A DNA stretch of 64,000 nucleotides from Streptomyces antarcticus (GTDB lineage: Bacteria > Actinomycetota > Actinomycetes > Streptomycetales > Streptomycetaceae), in NCBI RefSeq assembly GCF_026627255.1, contig NZ_JAPNLM010000015.1, forward strand, positions 134,319 to 198,318. The letters run 5' to 3'. A program made the translations under genes and the position numbers. Of the stretch, positions 1 through 8,648 are shown piece by piece. The stretch's first letter is position 1. Each line of letters opens with the position of its first letter. Below the pieces are notes generated by a model, which saw only the letters and a list, made by a program, of their open reading frames with translations, ran no database searches and was not told the DNA's origin.

Positions 1-518
1 GCGAGATCCCCGAGGGACGCCCCGATCCGCCGTGTGAGCCACTCCGGGGGAGTGTGCGCCCGTACGTTGACCGCGAGGTCCACCAGCGCGGCGTCCGCGT
101 CCAGCACCTCCGCGTCGCCGTGGTGGCGCAGGTCGTGCCCCTGGGCCGTGGCCACCGCGCAGGTCGCCGCCACCGACCGGCGCTTGGGCACGAGGAGTTC
201 CCCGCCCGCCGCCAGCGCCGACGCCTCCGCGACCGAGGGGGTTCCGGCGGCGGCGCGCGCCGCCTCGGAGGGGTGCGGCACCGCGATCTCGGCCAGTACC
301 TCGGCGGGGTAGCCGAGCAGCGGCACGCCGAAACGTTTCGCCGCGCCGGTGATCCCCTCTTCGTCCGCCTTCGAGTCCACCGTGGCCAGCGCCGTCACCG
401 CGTCGGCGGCCAGCCCGGCCCCCCGCAGCGTCTCCTCGACCAGCGCGCAGACCTCCGCGACGGAGACCCCCGCGCGTCCGCCGACCCCGACCACCAACCG
501 CGTCGCGTACTCACCCAC
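1..518 (-). CDS. cobC: CbiG-C/CobE domain fused to CobC-type PLP enzyme (3' end outside window)
   Basis: The frame opens at a GTG at 518 with GGAGG seven bases upstream and runs off the left edge. Residues 1 to about 120 resemble the C-terminal domain of CbiG/CobE (VGVGGRAGVS near the start, ATVDSKADEEG near residue 48, LLVPKRRSVAA). With no stop the frame continues into the start of a threonine-phosphate decarboxylase-like aminotransferase (HHGDAEV, LVDLAVNVRAHTPPEWL). This domain order is known from actinobacterial Rv2231c-type CobC proteins. CbiG/CobE acts in corrin-ring biosynthesis, and CobC-type enzymes supply aminopropanol phosphate for the nucleotide loop. The PLP-binding lysine lies outside the window, so the second half is inferred only from its first 50 residues. 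Confidence 0.8.
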   Translation of the reverse strand, partial: MGEYATRLVVGVGGRAGVSVAEVCALVEETLRGAGLAADAVTALATVDSKADEEGITGAAKRFGVPLLGYPAEVLAEIAVPHPSEAARAAAGTPSVAEASALAAGGELLVPKRRSVAATCAVATAQGHDLRHHGDAEVLDADAALVDLAVNVRAHTPPEWLTRRIGASLGDL

Positions 519-681
519 CGGGAAGCCTCCTTCCGTCGTCACCGTCACCGTGGACGTCACCCTCGACGTCACGCGAACATCATCCGAACCTCACCCGTCG
601 CCGCCCGTTCGTCAACCCGCCGCCCCCCGGTACCCCGGGGCGGACGTGCGCGCGGGGCGGCGAGTCGGTATCCAGGGGGAC

Positions 682-1407
682 ATGGCCGTGATCGTCGCGT
701 TGGGCGCGTTCCTGATGACCCTGGCGGGCGGATGGACGGCACAACGCGTCACCGACCGCCGCCACCTCGTGCTGGGCCTGGCCGGCGGGCTGATGCTCGG
801 CGTCGTCGGCCTGGACCTGCTCCCGGAGGCCCTGCACGCGGCGGGCGACGAGGTCTTCGGCGTCCCGCTCGCCCTGCTGCTCTTCGTGGCCGGGTTCCTC
901 GTCGCGCACGTCGTGGAACGCCTGCTGGCCGTACGCCGGGCCTCGCACGGCGCCGAGGACGGGGCCCGCGCCCCCGAGGTGGGGCTCACCGCGGCCTCCG
1001 CGATGGTCGGCCACAGCCTCGCCGACGGGGTCGCGCTGGGGGCGGCCTTCCAGGTCGGCGGGGGCATGGGCGTCGCCGTGGCGCTGGCCGTCATCACCCA
1101 CGACTTCGCCGACGGGTTCAACACGTACACGCTCACCAGCCTTTACGGGAACGACCGCCGCAAAGCCGTGCTGATGCTCTTCGCGGACGCGCTGGCCCCG
1201 GTCGTGGGCGCGGCGTCCACTCTGCTGTTCACCCTTCCGGAGGAACCGCTCGGCGCGTACCTCGGCTTCTTCGGCGGGGTCCTGCTCTACTTGGCCGCCG
1301 CCGAGATCCTGCCCGAGGCGCACCACGAACACCCCGCCCTGTCCACGCTGATGTGCACGGTGGGCGGGGTGGCCGGCATCTGGCTGGTGGTCGGCCTCGC
1401 GGAGTGA
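682..1407 (+). CDS. ZIP-family metal transporter
   Basis: A 241-residue polytopic membrane protein starting at ATG 682 behind AGGGGGA. It has the ZIP hallmarks: DLLPEALH in an early helix (about 45-52), HSLADG (111-116) in helix IV and HDFADGFN (140-147) in helix V, with a second ILPEAHHE motif near 209. The His/Asp residues of helices IV and V form the metal site in ZIP proteins, which import Zn, Fe, Mn or related divalent ions. It lies on the opposite strand inside the cobalamin block, ending two bases before the cobB stop. The substrate cannot be told from sequence; cobalt is possible only by context. Confidence 0.85.
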   Translation: MAVIVALGAFLMTLAGGWTAQRVTDRRHLVLGLAGGLMLGVVGLDLLPEALHAAGDEVFGVPLALLLFVAGFLVAHVVERLLAVRRASHGAEDGARAPEVGLTAASAMVGHSLADGVALGAAFQVGGGMGVAVALAVITHDFADGFNTYTLTSLYGNDRRKAVLMLFADALAPVVGAASTLLFTLPEEPLGAYLGFFGGVLLYLAAAEILPEAHHEHPALSTLMCTVGGVAGIWLVVGLAE

Positions 1408-1409
1408 GT

Positions 1410-2864
1410 TCACGGACGGCCCGCGGCCGCCCGCGCGAAGCGGCGGGCGACGGACGGCTCCGCCGCCCAGTGCGTGTGCAGGTAACTGGCGTGCACGCCC
1501 TGCTGTACGAAGCCCTCGACCCGGCGCTCCGGGTGCGTGAACCCCCACGCGGGCGCCGCCCCGGCACCCGGTTCGATCACCGTCCGGTGGAACTCGTGCC
1601 CCCGCAGCCGGGTCCCGGCCGGCGCGAGCGCGCTGTCGGACACCGCCACCGCCTCGCGGTAGCCCAGCGTGAGGCGCTCCGACATCCGCGCGTCGGCGTC
1701 GAGCACCCCGCACATGGGCTTCCCGTCCAGCGACCGCCCCAGGTACAGCAGCCCGGCGCACTCGGCGGCCACCGGGCCGCCCGCCGCGGCGAAGGACGCC
1801 ACCGACCGGCGCAGCGCCTCGTTGGCGGACAGTTCGGGCGCGTACACCTCGGGGAAGCCGCCGCCGATCACCAGACCGCCGGTGTTCTCGGGGAGTACCT
1901 CGTCCCGCAGCGGGTCGAAGACCACCACCTCGGCGCCCGCCGCGGTGAGCAGTTCCGCGTGCTCGGCGTACGAGAACGTGAACGCCGGTCCGCCCGCGAC
2001 GGCGACCACCGGCCGCCCGCCGCGGAGCCCGGGCACGGCGTCCGCCGAGCCCGCCGCGGTCCCCGGTCCGGCAGTGGTCGCCGGACCGCCCGTACCCGTA
2101 CTCGTGCCCGCACCCGCACTCGCCACGGCATCCGACGGCGACCAGGGCTCGCAGTGCAGCGGCGGGGCCGTCCGGGCCAGGGCCATCAGGGCGTCCAGGT
2201 CACAGCCCCGGCGCACCTGCTCCGCCAGCGCCGCCACCGAGGCCAGGGCGTCCGCCCGACGCTCGGCGACCGGGACCAGCCCCAGGTGCCGCGAGGGCGC
2301 GGCCACCTGCGGGGCCCGGCGCAGCACGCCGAGCACCGGCATCCCGGCCTCCTCCAGCGCCTCCCGGAGCATCACCTCGTGCCGGTCGGAGCCGACCTTG
2401 TTGAGGATCACGCCGCCCAGGCGCACCTGCGGGTCGAAGGAGGCGAAGCCGTGCACCAGCGCCGCGACCGACCGCGACTGCGAGGAGGCGTCGACGACCA
2501 GCACCACCGGCGCCCGCAGCAGCTTCGCGACCTGCGCCGTCGACGCCAGCTCGCCCCGCCCGGCGGCCCCGTCGTACAGCCCCATCACGCCTTCGACCAC
2601 CGCGAGGTCGCACCCGGCGGCCCCGTGCGCGAACAGCGCCGGCACCAGGTCCGGCCCGCACATGAAAGCGTCCAGGTTGCGCCCCGGCCGGCCGGTGGCC
2701 AGCGCGTGGTACCCGGGGTCGATGTAGTCGGGCCCGGCCTTGTGCGGGGACACGGCGAGGCCGCGCTCCGCGAAGGCCGCCATCAGGCCCGTGGTCACGG
2801 TGGTCTTGCCGCTCCCGGAGGACGGAGCGGCGATGACCAGCCGCGGTATGCCGAGCGACGTCAC
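1410..2864 (-). CDS. cobB: Cobyrinate a,c-diamide synthase
   Basis: A 484-residue enzyme starting at GTG 2864. It ATP-dependently amidates the a and c side chains of cobyrinate or hydrogenobyrinate using glutamine. The N-terminal dethiobiotin-synthetase-like P-loop APSSGSGKTT is at residues 13-22, followed by HKAGPDYIDPGYH. The C-terminal class I glutamine amidotransferase domain shows ECAGLLYLG with the nucleophilic Cys and later HEFHRT. The GTG overlaps the cobO stop by four bases (GTGA), so the two are translationally coupled. A low-complexity insert rich in Ala, Gly and Thr lies between the two domains. The length is typical of actinobacterial CobB. Confidence 0.93.
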   Translation of the reverse strand: MTSLGIPRLVIAAPSSGSGKTTVTTGLMAAFAERGLAVSPHKAGPDYIDPGYHALATGRPGRNLDAFMCGPDLVPALFAHGAAGCDLAVVEGVMGLYDGAAGRGELASTAQVAKLLRAPVVLVVDASSQSRSVAALVHGFASFDPQVRLGGVILNKVGSDRHEVMLREALEEAGMPVLGVLRRAPQVAAPSRHLGLVPVAERRADALASVAALAEQVRRGCDLDALMALARTAPPLHCEPWSPSDAVASAGAGTSTGTGGPATTAGPGTAAGSADAVPGLRGGRPVVAVAGGPAFTFSYAEHAELLTAAGAEVVVFDPLRDEVLPENTGGLVIGGGFPEVYAPELSANEALRRSVASFAAAGGPVAAECAGLLYLGRSLDGKPMCGVLDADARMSERLTLGYREAVAVSDSALAPAGTRLRGHEFHRTVIEPGAGAAPAWGFTHPERRVEGFVQQGVHASYLHTHWAAEPSVARRFARAAAGRP

Positions 2865-3460
2865 CACTCGATGCCCCTCTGGCCCTTCTGGCCGGCGTCC
2901 ATCGGGTGCTTGACCTTGGTCATCTCGGTGACCAGGTCCGCGAACTCGACCAGCTTCTGCGGTGCGTTGCGCCCGGTGATGACCACGTGCTGGGTACCGG
3001 GGCGGCTGCGCAGCACCTCGATGACCTCGTCGACGTCGATCCAGCCCCAGTGCATCGGGTACGCGAACTCGTCGAGGACGTACAGCTTGTGCGTCTCGGC
3101 GGCCAGGTCGCGCTTGACCTGCTCCCAGCCCTCCTTGGCCGCCTGCTCGTTGTCGAGCTGGGCGTCGCGCTGGACCCAGGACCAGCCCTCGCCCATCTTG
3201 TGCCAGACGACGGAACCGCCCTCGCCGGAGGCGCCGAGCACCTTGAGCGCGTTCTCCTCGCCGACCTTCCACTTCGCCGACTTGACGAACTGGAACACCC
3301 CGATCGGCCAGCCCTGGTTCCAGGCGCGCAGCGCCAGCCCGAAGGCCGCCGTCGACTTGCCCTTGCCGGGGCCGGTGTGGACGAAGACGAGCGGACGGTT
3401 GCGGCGCTGGCGCGTCGTGAGTCCGTCGTCCGGAACGACGGACGGCTGTCCCTGCGGCAT
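2861..3460 (-). CDS. cobO: Cob(I)yrinic acid a,c-diamide adenosyltransferase (CobO/BtuR type)
   Basis: A 199-residue cytoplasmic enzyme that transfers the adenosyl group of ATP to cobalt. It shows the CobO/BtuR/CobA P-loop GPGKGKST at residues 30-37, followed by AAFGLALRAWNQGW. Further family signatures are FVKSAKWKVGEENAL, LDEFAYPMHWGWID and a final KVKHPMDAGQKGQRGIEW. The start ATG shares one base with the stop of the upstream chelatase gene (TAATG) and the gene overlaps cobB by four bases. It is therefore the middle of a tightly coupled chelatase-cobO-cobB unit. Confidence 0.95.
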   Translation of the reverse strand: MPQGQPSVVPDDGLTTRQRRNRPLVFVHTGPGKGKSTAAFGLALRAWNQGWPIGVFQFVKSAKWKVGEENALKVLGASGEGGSVVWHKMGEGWSWVQRDAQLDNEQAAKEGWEQVKRDLAAETHKLYVLDEFAYPMHWGWIDVDEVIEVLRSRPGTQHVVITGRNAPQKLVEFADLVTEMTKVKHPMDAGQKGQRGIEW

Positions 3461-5628
3461 TACGCGGCCCTCCTGTTGCTGCTCTGCGGTGTCGAAGCGG
3501 TGGTCACGGCGGTACGTACGTCCTTCACGAGCCCGGCCAGCGAGTCGGCCCGCAGCCCGTCCAGGGTCACGGCGGGCGCTCCCAGATCGGCGGCCAGCAC
3601 CCCCGCCAGTCCCAGCCGGACCGGCCCGGACTCGCAGTCCACGACCACGGAGGTCAGGCCCTCGGCCGCCAGCAGCCGGGCCGCGCGGCCCGACAGCTCG
3701 CGGGGCGTGTCCCCGGGCGGCCCGCCGCCGAGCCCGCCCGCCGAGGTGGCCCGCCCGTCGGTGACCACGACCAGCAGCGGCCGCCGCGAGGGATCCCGCA
3801 GCCGCTCGATCCGCAGCACCTCACGGGCCTTCAGCAGACCGGCGGCCAGCGGGGTGCGGCCGCCCGTCGGCAGCCGCTCCAGGCGCGCCGCGGCCGAGTC
3901 GACCGAGGAGGTCGGCGGCAGCGCCAGCTCGGCGCCGGACCCCCGGAAGGTGATCAGGCCGACCTTGTCGCGGCGCTGGTAGGCGTCCAGCAGCAGCGAC
4001 AGTACGGCGCCCTTGACCGCGCTCATCCGCTGCCGGGCCGCCATGGAACCGGAGGCGTCGACGAGGAAGAGGACGAGGTTCCCCTCGCGGCCCTCCCGCG
4101 TCGCCTGCCGCAGGTCGTCCTTGCGGATCACGAGCCCGCGCCCGCTGCGCCCGCGCGCCTTCTGGTGAGGGGCCGCCGCGTGCACGGTGGCCGCCAGGTG
4201 CAGCTTCGTCAGCTGGCCCCGGGGCCGCTGGGCGCCGGTGGTCCGGCCGTGGGCGGTACGGGCGCGCGAGCGCCGTCCGGCCGCGCCCTCGCCGAGGCCC
4301 GGCACGCTCAGCACCTTGGTGCGGAACGGCTCGGCGGCGCGTACGGCCGCCTGCTCGGGCGCGGCGTCGGCCGCCCCGGACGACCGCGGGTCCTCGGGGG
4401 CGTCCTCCGGCTGCGCCCCGGGGGCGTCGTGCTCACCGGCCGGGTCCTGCTGCCGCTCGGGCGCCTCGGGGCCGCCGTCCCGCGGCGGAACACCGCCGTC
4501 CCCGCCCCCGTCCCCACTGTCGCCGTCGTCGTCGGGACCCCCGTTGCCGGGACCGCCGTCGTCCGGGCCCCCGTCCTGCGGGGCGCCGTCGTCCGGGCCC
4601 TCCGGCTCCGGCTCGTCGTCCGGGAAGCCGTCCAGGATGCGGTCCAGCATGTCCTCGTCCAGGCCCGGTGCGTCGAAGGGGCTGCGGCGGCGCCGGTGGG
4701 GGAGGGCCAGCAGGGCGGCCTGCCGGACGTCCTCCTTGCGCACCTCGGTCCGGCCGGCCCAGGCGGCCAGCGCGGTCGCGGTCCGCGCCATCACGATGTC
4801 GGCGCGCATCCCGTCGACCTCGAACCCGGCGCACACCGCCGCGATCCGGAGCAGCGAGCCGTCCCCGAGCACCACCTTCGGCAGCAGCGTCCGCGCCGCC
4901 ACCACGCGGGCCCGGACCTCGTGCTCGTCCCCGGCCCAGCGGTCCGCGAAGCCCGCGGGATCGTCCTCGTACGCGAGCCGGCGGCGCACCACCTCGACGC
5001 GCAGGGCGGGCTCGCGGGAGGCGGCGACCTCCACCGTCAGGCCGAACCGGTCCAGGAGCTGCGGGCGCAGCTCGCCCTCCTCCGGGTTCATGGTCCCGAC
5101 CAGCAGGAAGCGGGCCGCGTGCCGCACGGAGACGCCCTCGCGCTCGACGTACGAGGCGCCCATCGCGGCCGCGTCCAGCAGGAGGTCGATCAGGTGGTCG
5201 TGGAGGAGGTTGACCTCGTCGACGTAGAGGATGCCGCGGTGGGCGTCGGCCAGCAGGCCCGGCTCGAAGGCCTTCACGCCCTCGCCGAGGGCCCGTTCGA
5301 TGTCGAGGGCGCCGACGAGCCGGTCCTCGGAGGCGCCCACCGGCAGCTCCACCATCCGCGCGGGCCGGTCCCCGCCGGGCCCCGCCTCGTGGGGGCCGTC
5401 CGGGCAGACCGGGTCCGGCGCGGCGGGCGCGCACGAGAACCGGCACCCGGGCACGACGTCCACCCGCGGCAGCAGCGAGGAGAGCGCGCGCACGGCGGTG
5501 GACTTGGCGGTCCCCTTCTCGCCGCGCACGAGCACGCCGCCGACCGCCGGGCTCACGGCGTTGAGCAGGAGCGCCAGCCGCAGGTCGTTCTGGCCGACCA
5601 CTGCGGTGAACGGATAGGGCGTGCTCAT
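3460..5628 (-). CDS. Magnesium/cobalt-chelatase ATPase with VWA domain
   Basis: A 722-residue fusion of an AAA+ chelatase ATPase (BchI/ChlI-like, residues 1 to about 330) and a C-terminal von Willebrand A domain. The P-loop GEKGTAKST is at 36-44, and NLLHDHLIDLLLDAAA and GTMNPEEGELRPQLLDRF are typical of the I subunit. An acidic Gly/Asp/Pro-rich linker (roughly 345-430) leads to a VWA domain with an intact MIDAS motif DASGS near residue 524. In cobalamin clusters this type serves as the ATPase partner of the large subunit CobN, which is not in this window. The ATG at 5628 follows AAGGAGTGAG. The gap of 91 bases to cobQ may carry an extra promoter (CATATC), though I cannot prove it. Confidence 0.88.
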   Translation of the reverse strand: MSTPYPFTAVVGQNDLRLALLLNAVSPAVGGVLVRGEKGTAKSTAVRALSSLLPRVDVVPGCRFSCAPAAPDPVCPDGPHEAGPGGDRPARMVELPVGASEDRLVGALDIERALGEGVKAFEPGLLADAHRGILYVDEVNLLHDHLIDLLLDAAAMGASYVEREGVSVRHAARFLLVGTMNPEEGELRPQLLDRFGLTVEVAASREPALRVEVVRRRLAYEDDPAGFADRWAGDEHEVRARVVAARTLLPKVVLGDGSLLRIAAVCAGFEVDGMRADIVMARTATALAAWAGRTEVRKEDVRQAALLALPHRRRRSPFDAPGLDEDMLDRILDGFPDDEPEPEGPDDGAPQDGGPDDGGPGNGGPDDDGDSGDGGGDGGVPPRDGGPEAPERQQDPAGEHDAPGAQPEDAPEDPRSSGAADAAPEQAAVRAAEPFRTKVLSVPGLGEGAAGRRSRARTAHGRTTGAQRPRGQLTKLHLAATVHAAAPHQKARGRSGRGLVIRKDDLRQATREGREGNLVLFLVDASGSMAARQRMSAVKGAVLSLLLDAYQRRDKVGLITFRGSGAELALPPTSSVDSAAARLERLPTGGRTPLAAGLLKAREVLRIERLRDPSRRPLLVVVTDGRATSAGGLGGGPPGDTPRELSGRAARLLAAEGLTSVVVDCESGPVRLGLAGVLAADLGAPAVTLDGLRADSLAGLVKDVRTAVTTASTPQSSNRRAA

Positions 5629-5719
5629 CGGTTGCTCACTCCTTCTAGGGATATGTGCGGCACAGGGAGGGTGAGGGCGCGGACCGCTGCCGCGCCCGGC
5701 GCGCGGTCGCCGCGGCCCG

Positions 5720-7279
5720 TCACGGCGCGCCCGGCGGCAGGAACGGCAGCCCCGCCGGGGCTCCGTCCTCGATCAGCCGCAACAGCGCGCCGGTGTCGGC
5801 GTGTTCCTCGATCAGGTCGCCCAGCAGGTCGAGCTGCTCCTCGCGGAGCACCCCGAACGACGTGTCCGGAGCCGGGACGAAGCGCCGCCCGGCGGCCGCC
5901 GCGACCTCGCGCAGGAACGCCCGGCGGAAGCCGTCCGACTCCAGCGAGCCGTGCCAGTGGGTCCCCCACACGGACCCGACCCGGCACCCGTCCAGGAACG
6001 GCTCCCCGCCCAGCACCTCGGCCACGCCGTGGTGGATCTCGTACCCCTCGACCGGCTCGCCGAGCGCCGTGCCCACCGGCCGGGCCAGGGTCTTCTCCCG
6101 CTCGAAGCGGACGCGTACGGGCAGCAGGCCGAGGCCGTCCACCGCCCCGGCCCGCGATTCGACCTCGTCCTCGATGTGCTCGCCGAGCACCTGGAATCCG
6201 CCGCAGATCCCCAGCACCGGCCGGCCGCCGGCGGCCCGCCGTACCAGCGCGTCGGCGAGGCCCCGCTCGCGCAGCCAGGCCAGCGCCTTCACCGTGCCGC
6301 GCGTACCGGGTACGACGACCAGGTCCGCGTCGGCCAGCTCCTCGGCCCGGTCCACGAACCGCACCACGACCCCCGGTTCGGCGGCGAGCGCGTCCACGTC
6401 CGTGAAGTTCGACATCAGCGGCACCGCGCACACCGCGACCCGCAGCACGTCCTCACCGACCGGCGGCGCCACCACCGGCTCCCGGACCGTGCCGCGCAGC
6501 GAGACCCGCAGCCCGTCCTCCTCGTCGATGCCGAGACCGTGCCGGAAGGGCAGCACCCCGTACGTCCGGCGGCCGGTCAGACCGCGCAGCATCTCCATGC
6601 CGGGCTCCAGCAGCGACACGTCACCCCGGAACTTGTTCACCATGTACCCCGCGATCAGCGACTGGTCCTCCGGGGACAGCAGCGCCGTCGTCCCGAAGAA
6701 GGACGCGAAGACCCCGCCCCGGTCGATGTCCCCGACCACGACCACCGGGAACCGCGCGGCCCGGGCGATCCCCATGTTCACGATGTCGGTCCGGCGCAGG
6801 TTGATCTCGGCCGGACTCCCCGCCCCCTCGCAGATCACGGCGTCATACGTGCCCCGCAGCTGCTCCAGGCAGTCCGTGACGACGCCCAGCAGCTGTTCCC
6901 GCCGCCCGCCCTGCTGCGCCGTCCCGGGGGCCGCGCCCCCGGCCGTCCCGAAGAAGCCGCGGGCGCTCATCTCGCCCACCGGCCTGCCCAGCAGCACCAC
7001 CTGGCTGCTCTGGTCACTGCCCGGCTTGAGCAGCACCGGGTTCATCAGCGCGGTCGGCTCCACGCGGGCGGCCTGCGCCTGCATCGCCTGGGCGCGCCCG
7101 ATCTCCGCGCCCTCGCGGGTCACGAAGGAGTTCAGCGACATGTTCTGCGCCTTGAAGGGCGCCACCTTCACGCCGGTGCGGGCCAGCCAGCGGCAGATGC
7201 CCGCCGTGACCACGCTCTTGCCCGCGTCCGACGTCGTACCGGCGACCAGCAGTCCGCCGCCGCGCTTCGCGCCGCTCAC
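5720..7279 (-). CDS. cobQ: Cobyric acid synthase
   Basis: A 519-residue enzyme that adds four amides (b, d, e, g) to adenosylcobyrinate a,c-diamide using glutamine and ATP. The P-loop is GTTSDAGKS at 14-22, followed by VKVAPFKAQNMSLNSFVT, a clear CobQ signature. The C-terminal amidotransferase domain has LGICGGFQVLG with the nucleophile Cys near residue 359 and YEIHHG further on. It starts at GTG 7279, overlapping the cbiB stop by four bases (GTGA). It is the second gene behind the cobalamin riboswitch. Confidence 0.95.
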   Translation of the reverse strand: MSGAKRGGGLLVAGTTSDAGKSVVTAGICRWLARTGVKVAPFKAQNMSLNSFVTREGAEIGRAQAMQAQAARVEPTALMNPVLLKPGSDQSSQVVLLGRPVGEMSARGFFGTAGGAAPGTAQQGGRREQLLGVVTDCLEQLRGTYDAVICEGAGSPAEINLRRTDIVNMGIARAARFPVVVVGDIDRGGVFASFFGTTALLSPEDQSLIAGYMVNKFRGDVSLLEPGMEMLRGLTGRRTYGVLPFRHGLGIDEEDGLRVSLRGTVREPVVAPPVGEDVLRVAVCAVPLMSNFTDVDALAAEPGVVVRFVDRAEELADADLVVVPGTRGTVKALAWLRERGLADALVRRAAGGRPVLGICGGFQVLGEHIEDEVESRAGAVDGLGLLPVRVRFEREKTLARPVGTALGEPVEGYEIHHGVAEVLGGEPFLDGCRVGSVWGTHWHGSLESDGFRRAFLREVAAAAGRRFVPAPDTSFGVLREEQLDLLGDLIEEHADTGALLRLIEDGAPAGLPFLPPGAP

Positions 7280-8289
7280 GGGCGACCTTTCCTCGTACGG
7301 GAGATGGGGGAGACGGGGGAGGTGTGCGAGCCGCGGGAGGTGCGTGCGGCCAGTGTCCGGGCGGCCACGCAGGCCCCCAGCGCCAGCCAGGTCACGTTCC
7401 GCGACAGCCGGACCGCCCGCTCGATGTCCGCGACCTCGACGGGCCGGCCCACCGCGCCGTTCAGCACGGCCCGGTGCTCGACACGGCCGCCGTACGCGAG
7501 GGTGCCGCCCAGGCGCACGCCGAGGGCCCCCGCGAAGGAGGCCTCGACGGGACCGGCGTTCGGGCTGGGGTGCCCGGCGGCGTCCGCGCGCCAGGCCCGT
7601 ACGGCCCCCCGCCGGTCGGGGCCGGCCAGGACGGCGGCGAGCGCGGTCAGCCGGGCGCCCGGCCAGCCCGCCACGTCGTCGAGCCGGGCGGAGGCCCAGC
7701 CGTAGCGCAGGTGGCGGGGGGACTTGTGGCCGACCATCGCGTCCAGGGTGTTCACGGCGCGGAAGGCCAGCAGCCCGGGGACCCCGGCGACGGCTCCCCA
7801 CACCAGGGCCCCGACGACCGCGTCGGAGGTGTTCTCGGCGACGGACTCCACGACGGCCCGGGCCATTTGCTGCTCGTCCAGGGCCTGCGGGTCGCGCCCG
7901 CACAGGTGCGGCAGCCGCTTCCGGGCCGCTTCGGCGTCCCCGGCGGCCAGTGAACCGCCGATGGCGCGGGCCTCACGGCCCAGCGAGGTGCCGCCCACGA
8001 CGGCCCAGGTGGCGGCGGCGGTCAGGGCGATGCGCGCGGCGGCGGGACGGGAGCGCACGGCGCGGGCCCCGAGGACACCGACGGCGGTCGCCGCTCCGGC
8101 GCACACCAGGGTGTGCAGGACGCCCCGGGCGCGGTCGTCGCGCCACAGGGCGCGCTCGACGGCGGCGGCGGCCCGTCCGAAGGCGGCCACGGGGTGCCCG
8201 CGGCGCGGATCCCCGAGGATCCGGTCGCCGATCAGGCCCGCCGCGGCGCCGTACGCGAAGACGCGGTCGGCACGCATGATGGAAGACAT
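7276..8289 (-). CDS. cobD: Adenosylcobinamide-phosphate synthase (CbiB/CobD)
   Basis: A 337-residue membrane protein that attaches aminopropanol (phosphate) to adenosylcobyric acid. Family motifs are LIGDRILGDPRRGHPVAAFG at the start, VVESVAENTSDAVVGAL, RAVNTLDAMVGHK and GHPSPNAGPVEASFAGAL. Several hydrophobic segments are present. I chose ATG 8289 because GAGTGAGGA lies just upstream; an in-frame ATG at 8277 has no such site. The upstream leader is a cobalamin riboswitch, so this gene and cobQ should fall when B12 is plentiful. Confidence 0.93.
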   Translation of the reverse strand: MSSIMRADRVFAYGAAAGLIGDRILGDPRRGHPVAAFGRAAAAVERALWRDDRARGVLHTLVCAGAATAVGVLGARAVRSRPAAARIALTAAATWAVVGGTSLGREARAIGGSLAAGDAEAARKRLPHLCGRDPQALDEQQMARAVVESVAENTSDAVVGALVWGAVAGVPGLLAFRAVNTLDAMVGHKSPRHLRYGWASARLDDVAGWPGARLTALAAVLAGPDRRGAVRAWRADAAGHPSPNAGPVEASFAGALGVRLGGTLAYGGRVEHRAVLNGAVGRPVEVADIERAVRLSRNVTWLALGACVAARTLAARTSRGSHTSPVSPISRTRKGRP

Positions 8290-8311
8290 GTCCTCACTCA
8301 GGGTCCGCGCC

Positions 8312-8462
8312 CTGGTTCGACGTGACCGGCGGCGAGAGTTCCTGGCTCCCGGGCCGCACTCGTTCGAGTGCCCCGGTGACAGTGGCGGGACCGCGCCGGA
8401 TTCGCACCGGCTTCCTCTCCATGCCGCCGTAATGGCTCGGGCAGTCCACCACGCACTGCGAA
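8312..8462 (-). promoter_or_regulatory. Cobalamin riboswitch upstream of cobD-cobQ
   Basis: Read on the minus strand, the leader carries the cobalamin-aptamer core: GAGGAAGCCGGTGCGAATCC, then GGCGCGGTCCCGCCACTGTC, then CACCGGGG. A B12-box-like segment GAGCCAGGAACTCTCGCCGC follows nearer the gene. These elements are in the normal order and spacing for actinobacterial B12 riboswitches. The 3' end of the aptamer lies about 25 bases before the cobD ribosome-binding site, with no obvious U-tract terminator. Control at translation initiation is therefore more likely than attenuation. The 5' boundary is approximate. Confidence 0.93.
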
Positions 8463-8539
8463 GGCCCGTCAACTCGCCGTTGACCTGCGATGGGGCCGCG
8501 ACCGGGGGCCCGACGGCGCACGCGGGGGACGTACGGCCC

Positions 8540-8581
8540 GCGCACGGCGCACGGCGGACGGCGCACGGCATACGGCGTACG
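8540..8581. repeat. Heptamer tandem repeat, six units of GCGCACG-like sequence
   Basis: Six consecutive 7-bp units: GCGCACG, GCGCACG, GCGGACG, GCGCACG, GCATACG, GCGTACG. They lie between the terminator of the small membrane gene and the cobalamin riboswitch, where the cobD promoter would be expected. No function can be assigned. It may be slippage-prone non-coding DNA or may alter spacing in the promoter region. Confidence 0.75.
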
Positions 8582-8596
8582 GCCGGTCATGCGAAA

Positions 8597-8625
8597 GCTC
8601 CCCCCGGGAGAAACCCGGAGGGAGC
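8597..8625 (-). terminator. Hairpin terminator after the pit / small membrane protein operon
   Basis: GCTCCC pairs with GGGAGC and inside it CCGGG pairs with CCCGG around a five-base loop, with one mismatch between the two stems. It lies 24 bases past the stop of the gene at 8649-8870 on the minus strand. No clear U-tract is present, as is common in Streptomyces. Confidence 0.65.
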
Positions 8626-8648
8626 CCTCGCGCACCGTGTCCGACGGA

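Noticed and set aside
54..3764. A 1236-codon plus-strand open frame across the cobalamin genes
   Set aside because: It is antisense to cobB, cobO and the chelatase gene, is Arg/Pro-rich without any domain, and arises from high G+C at third positions of the real genes.
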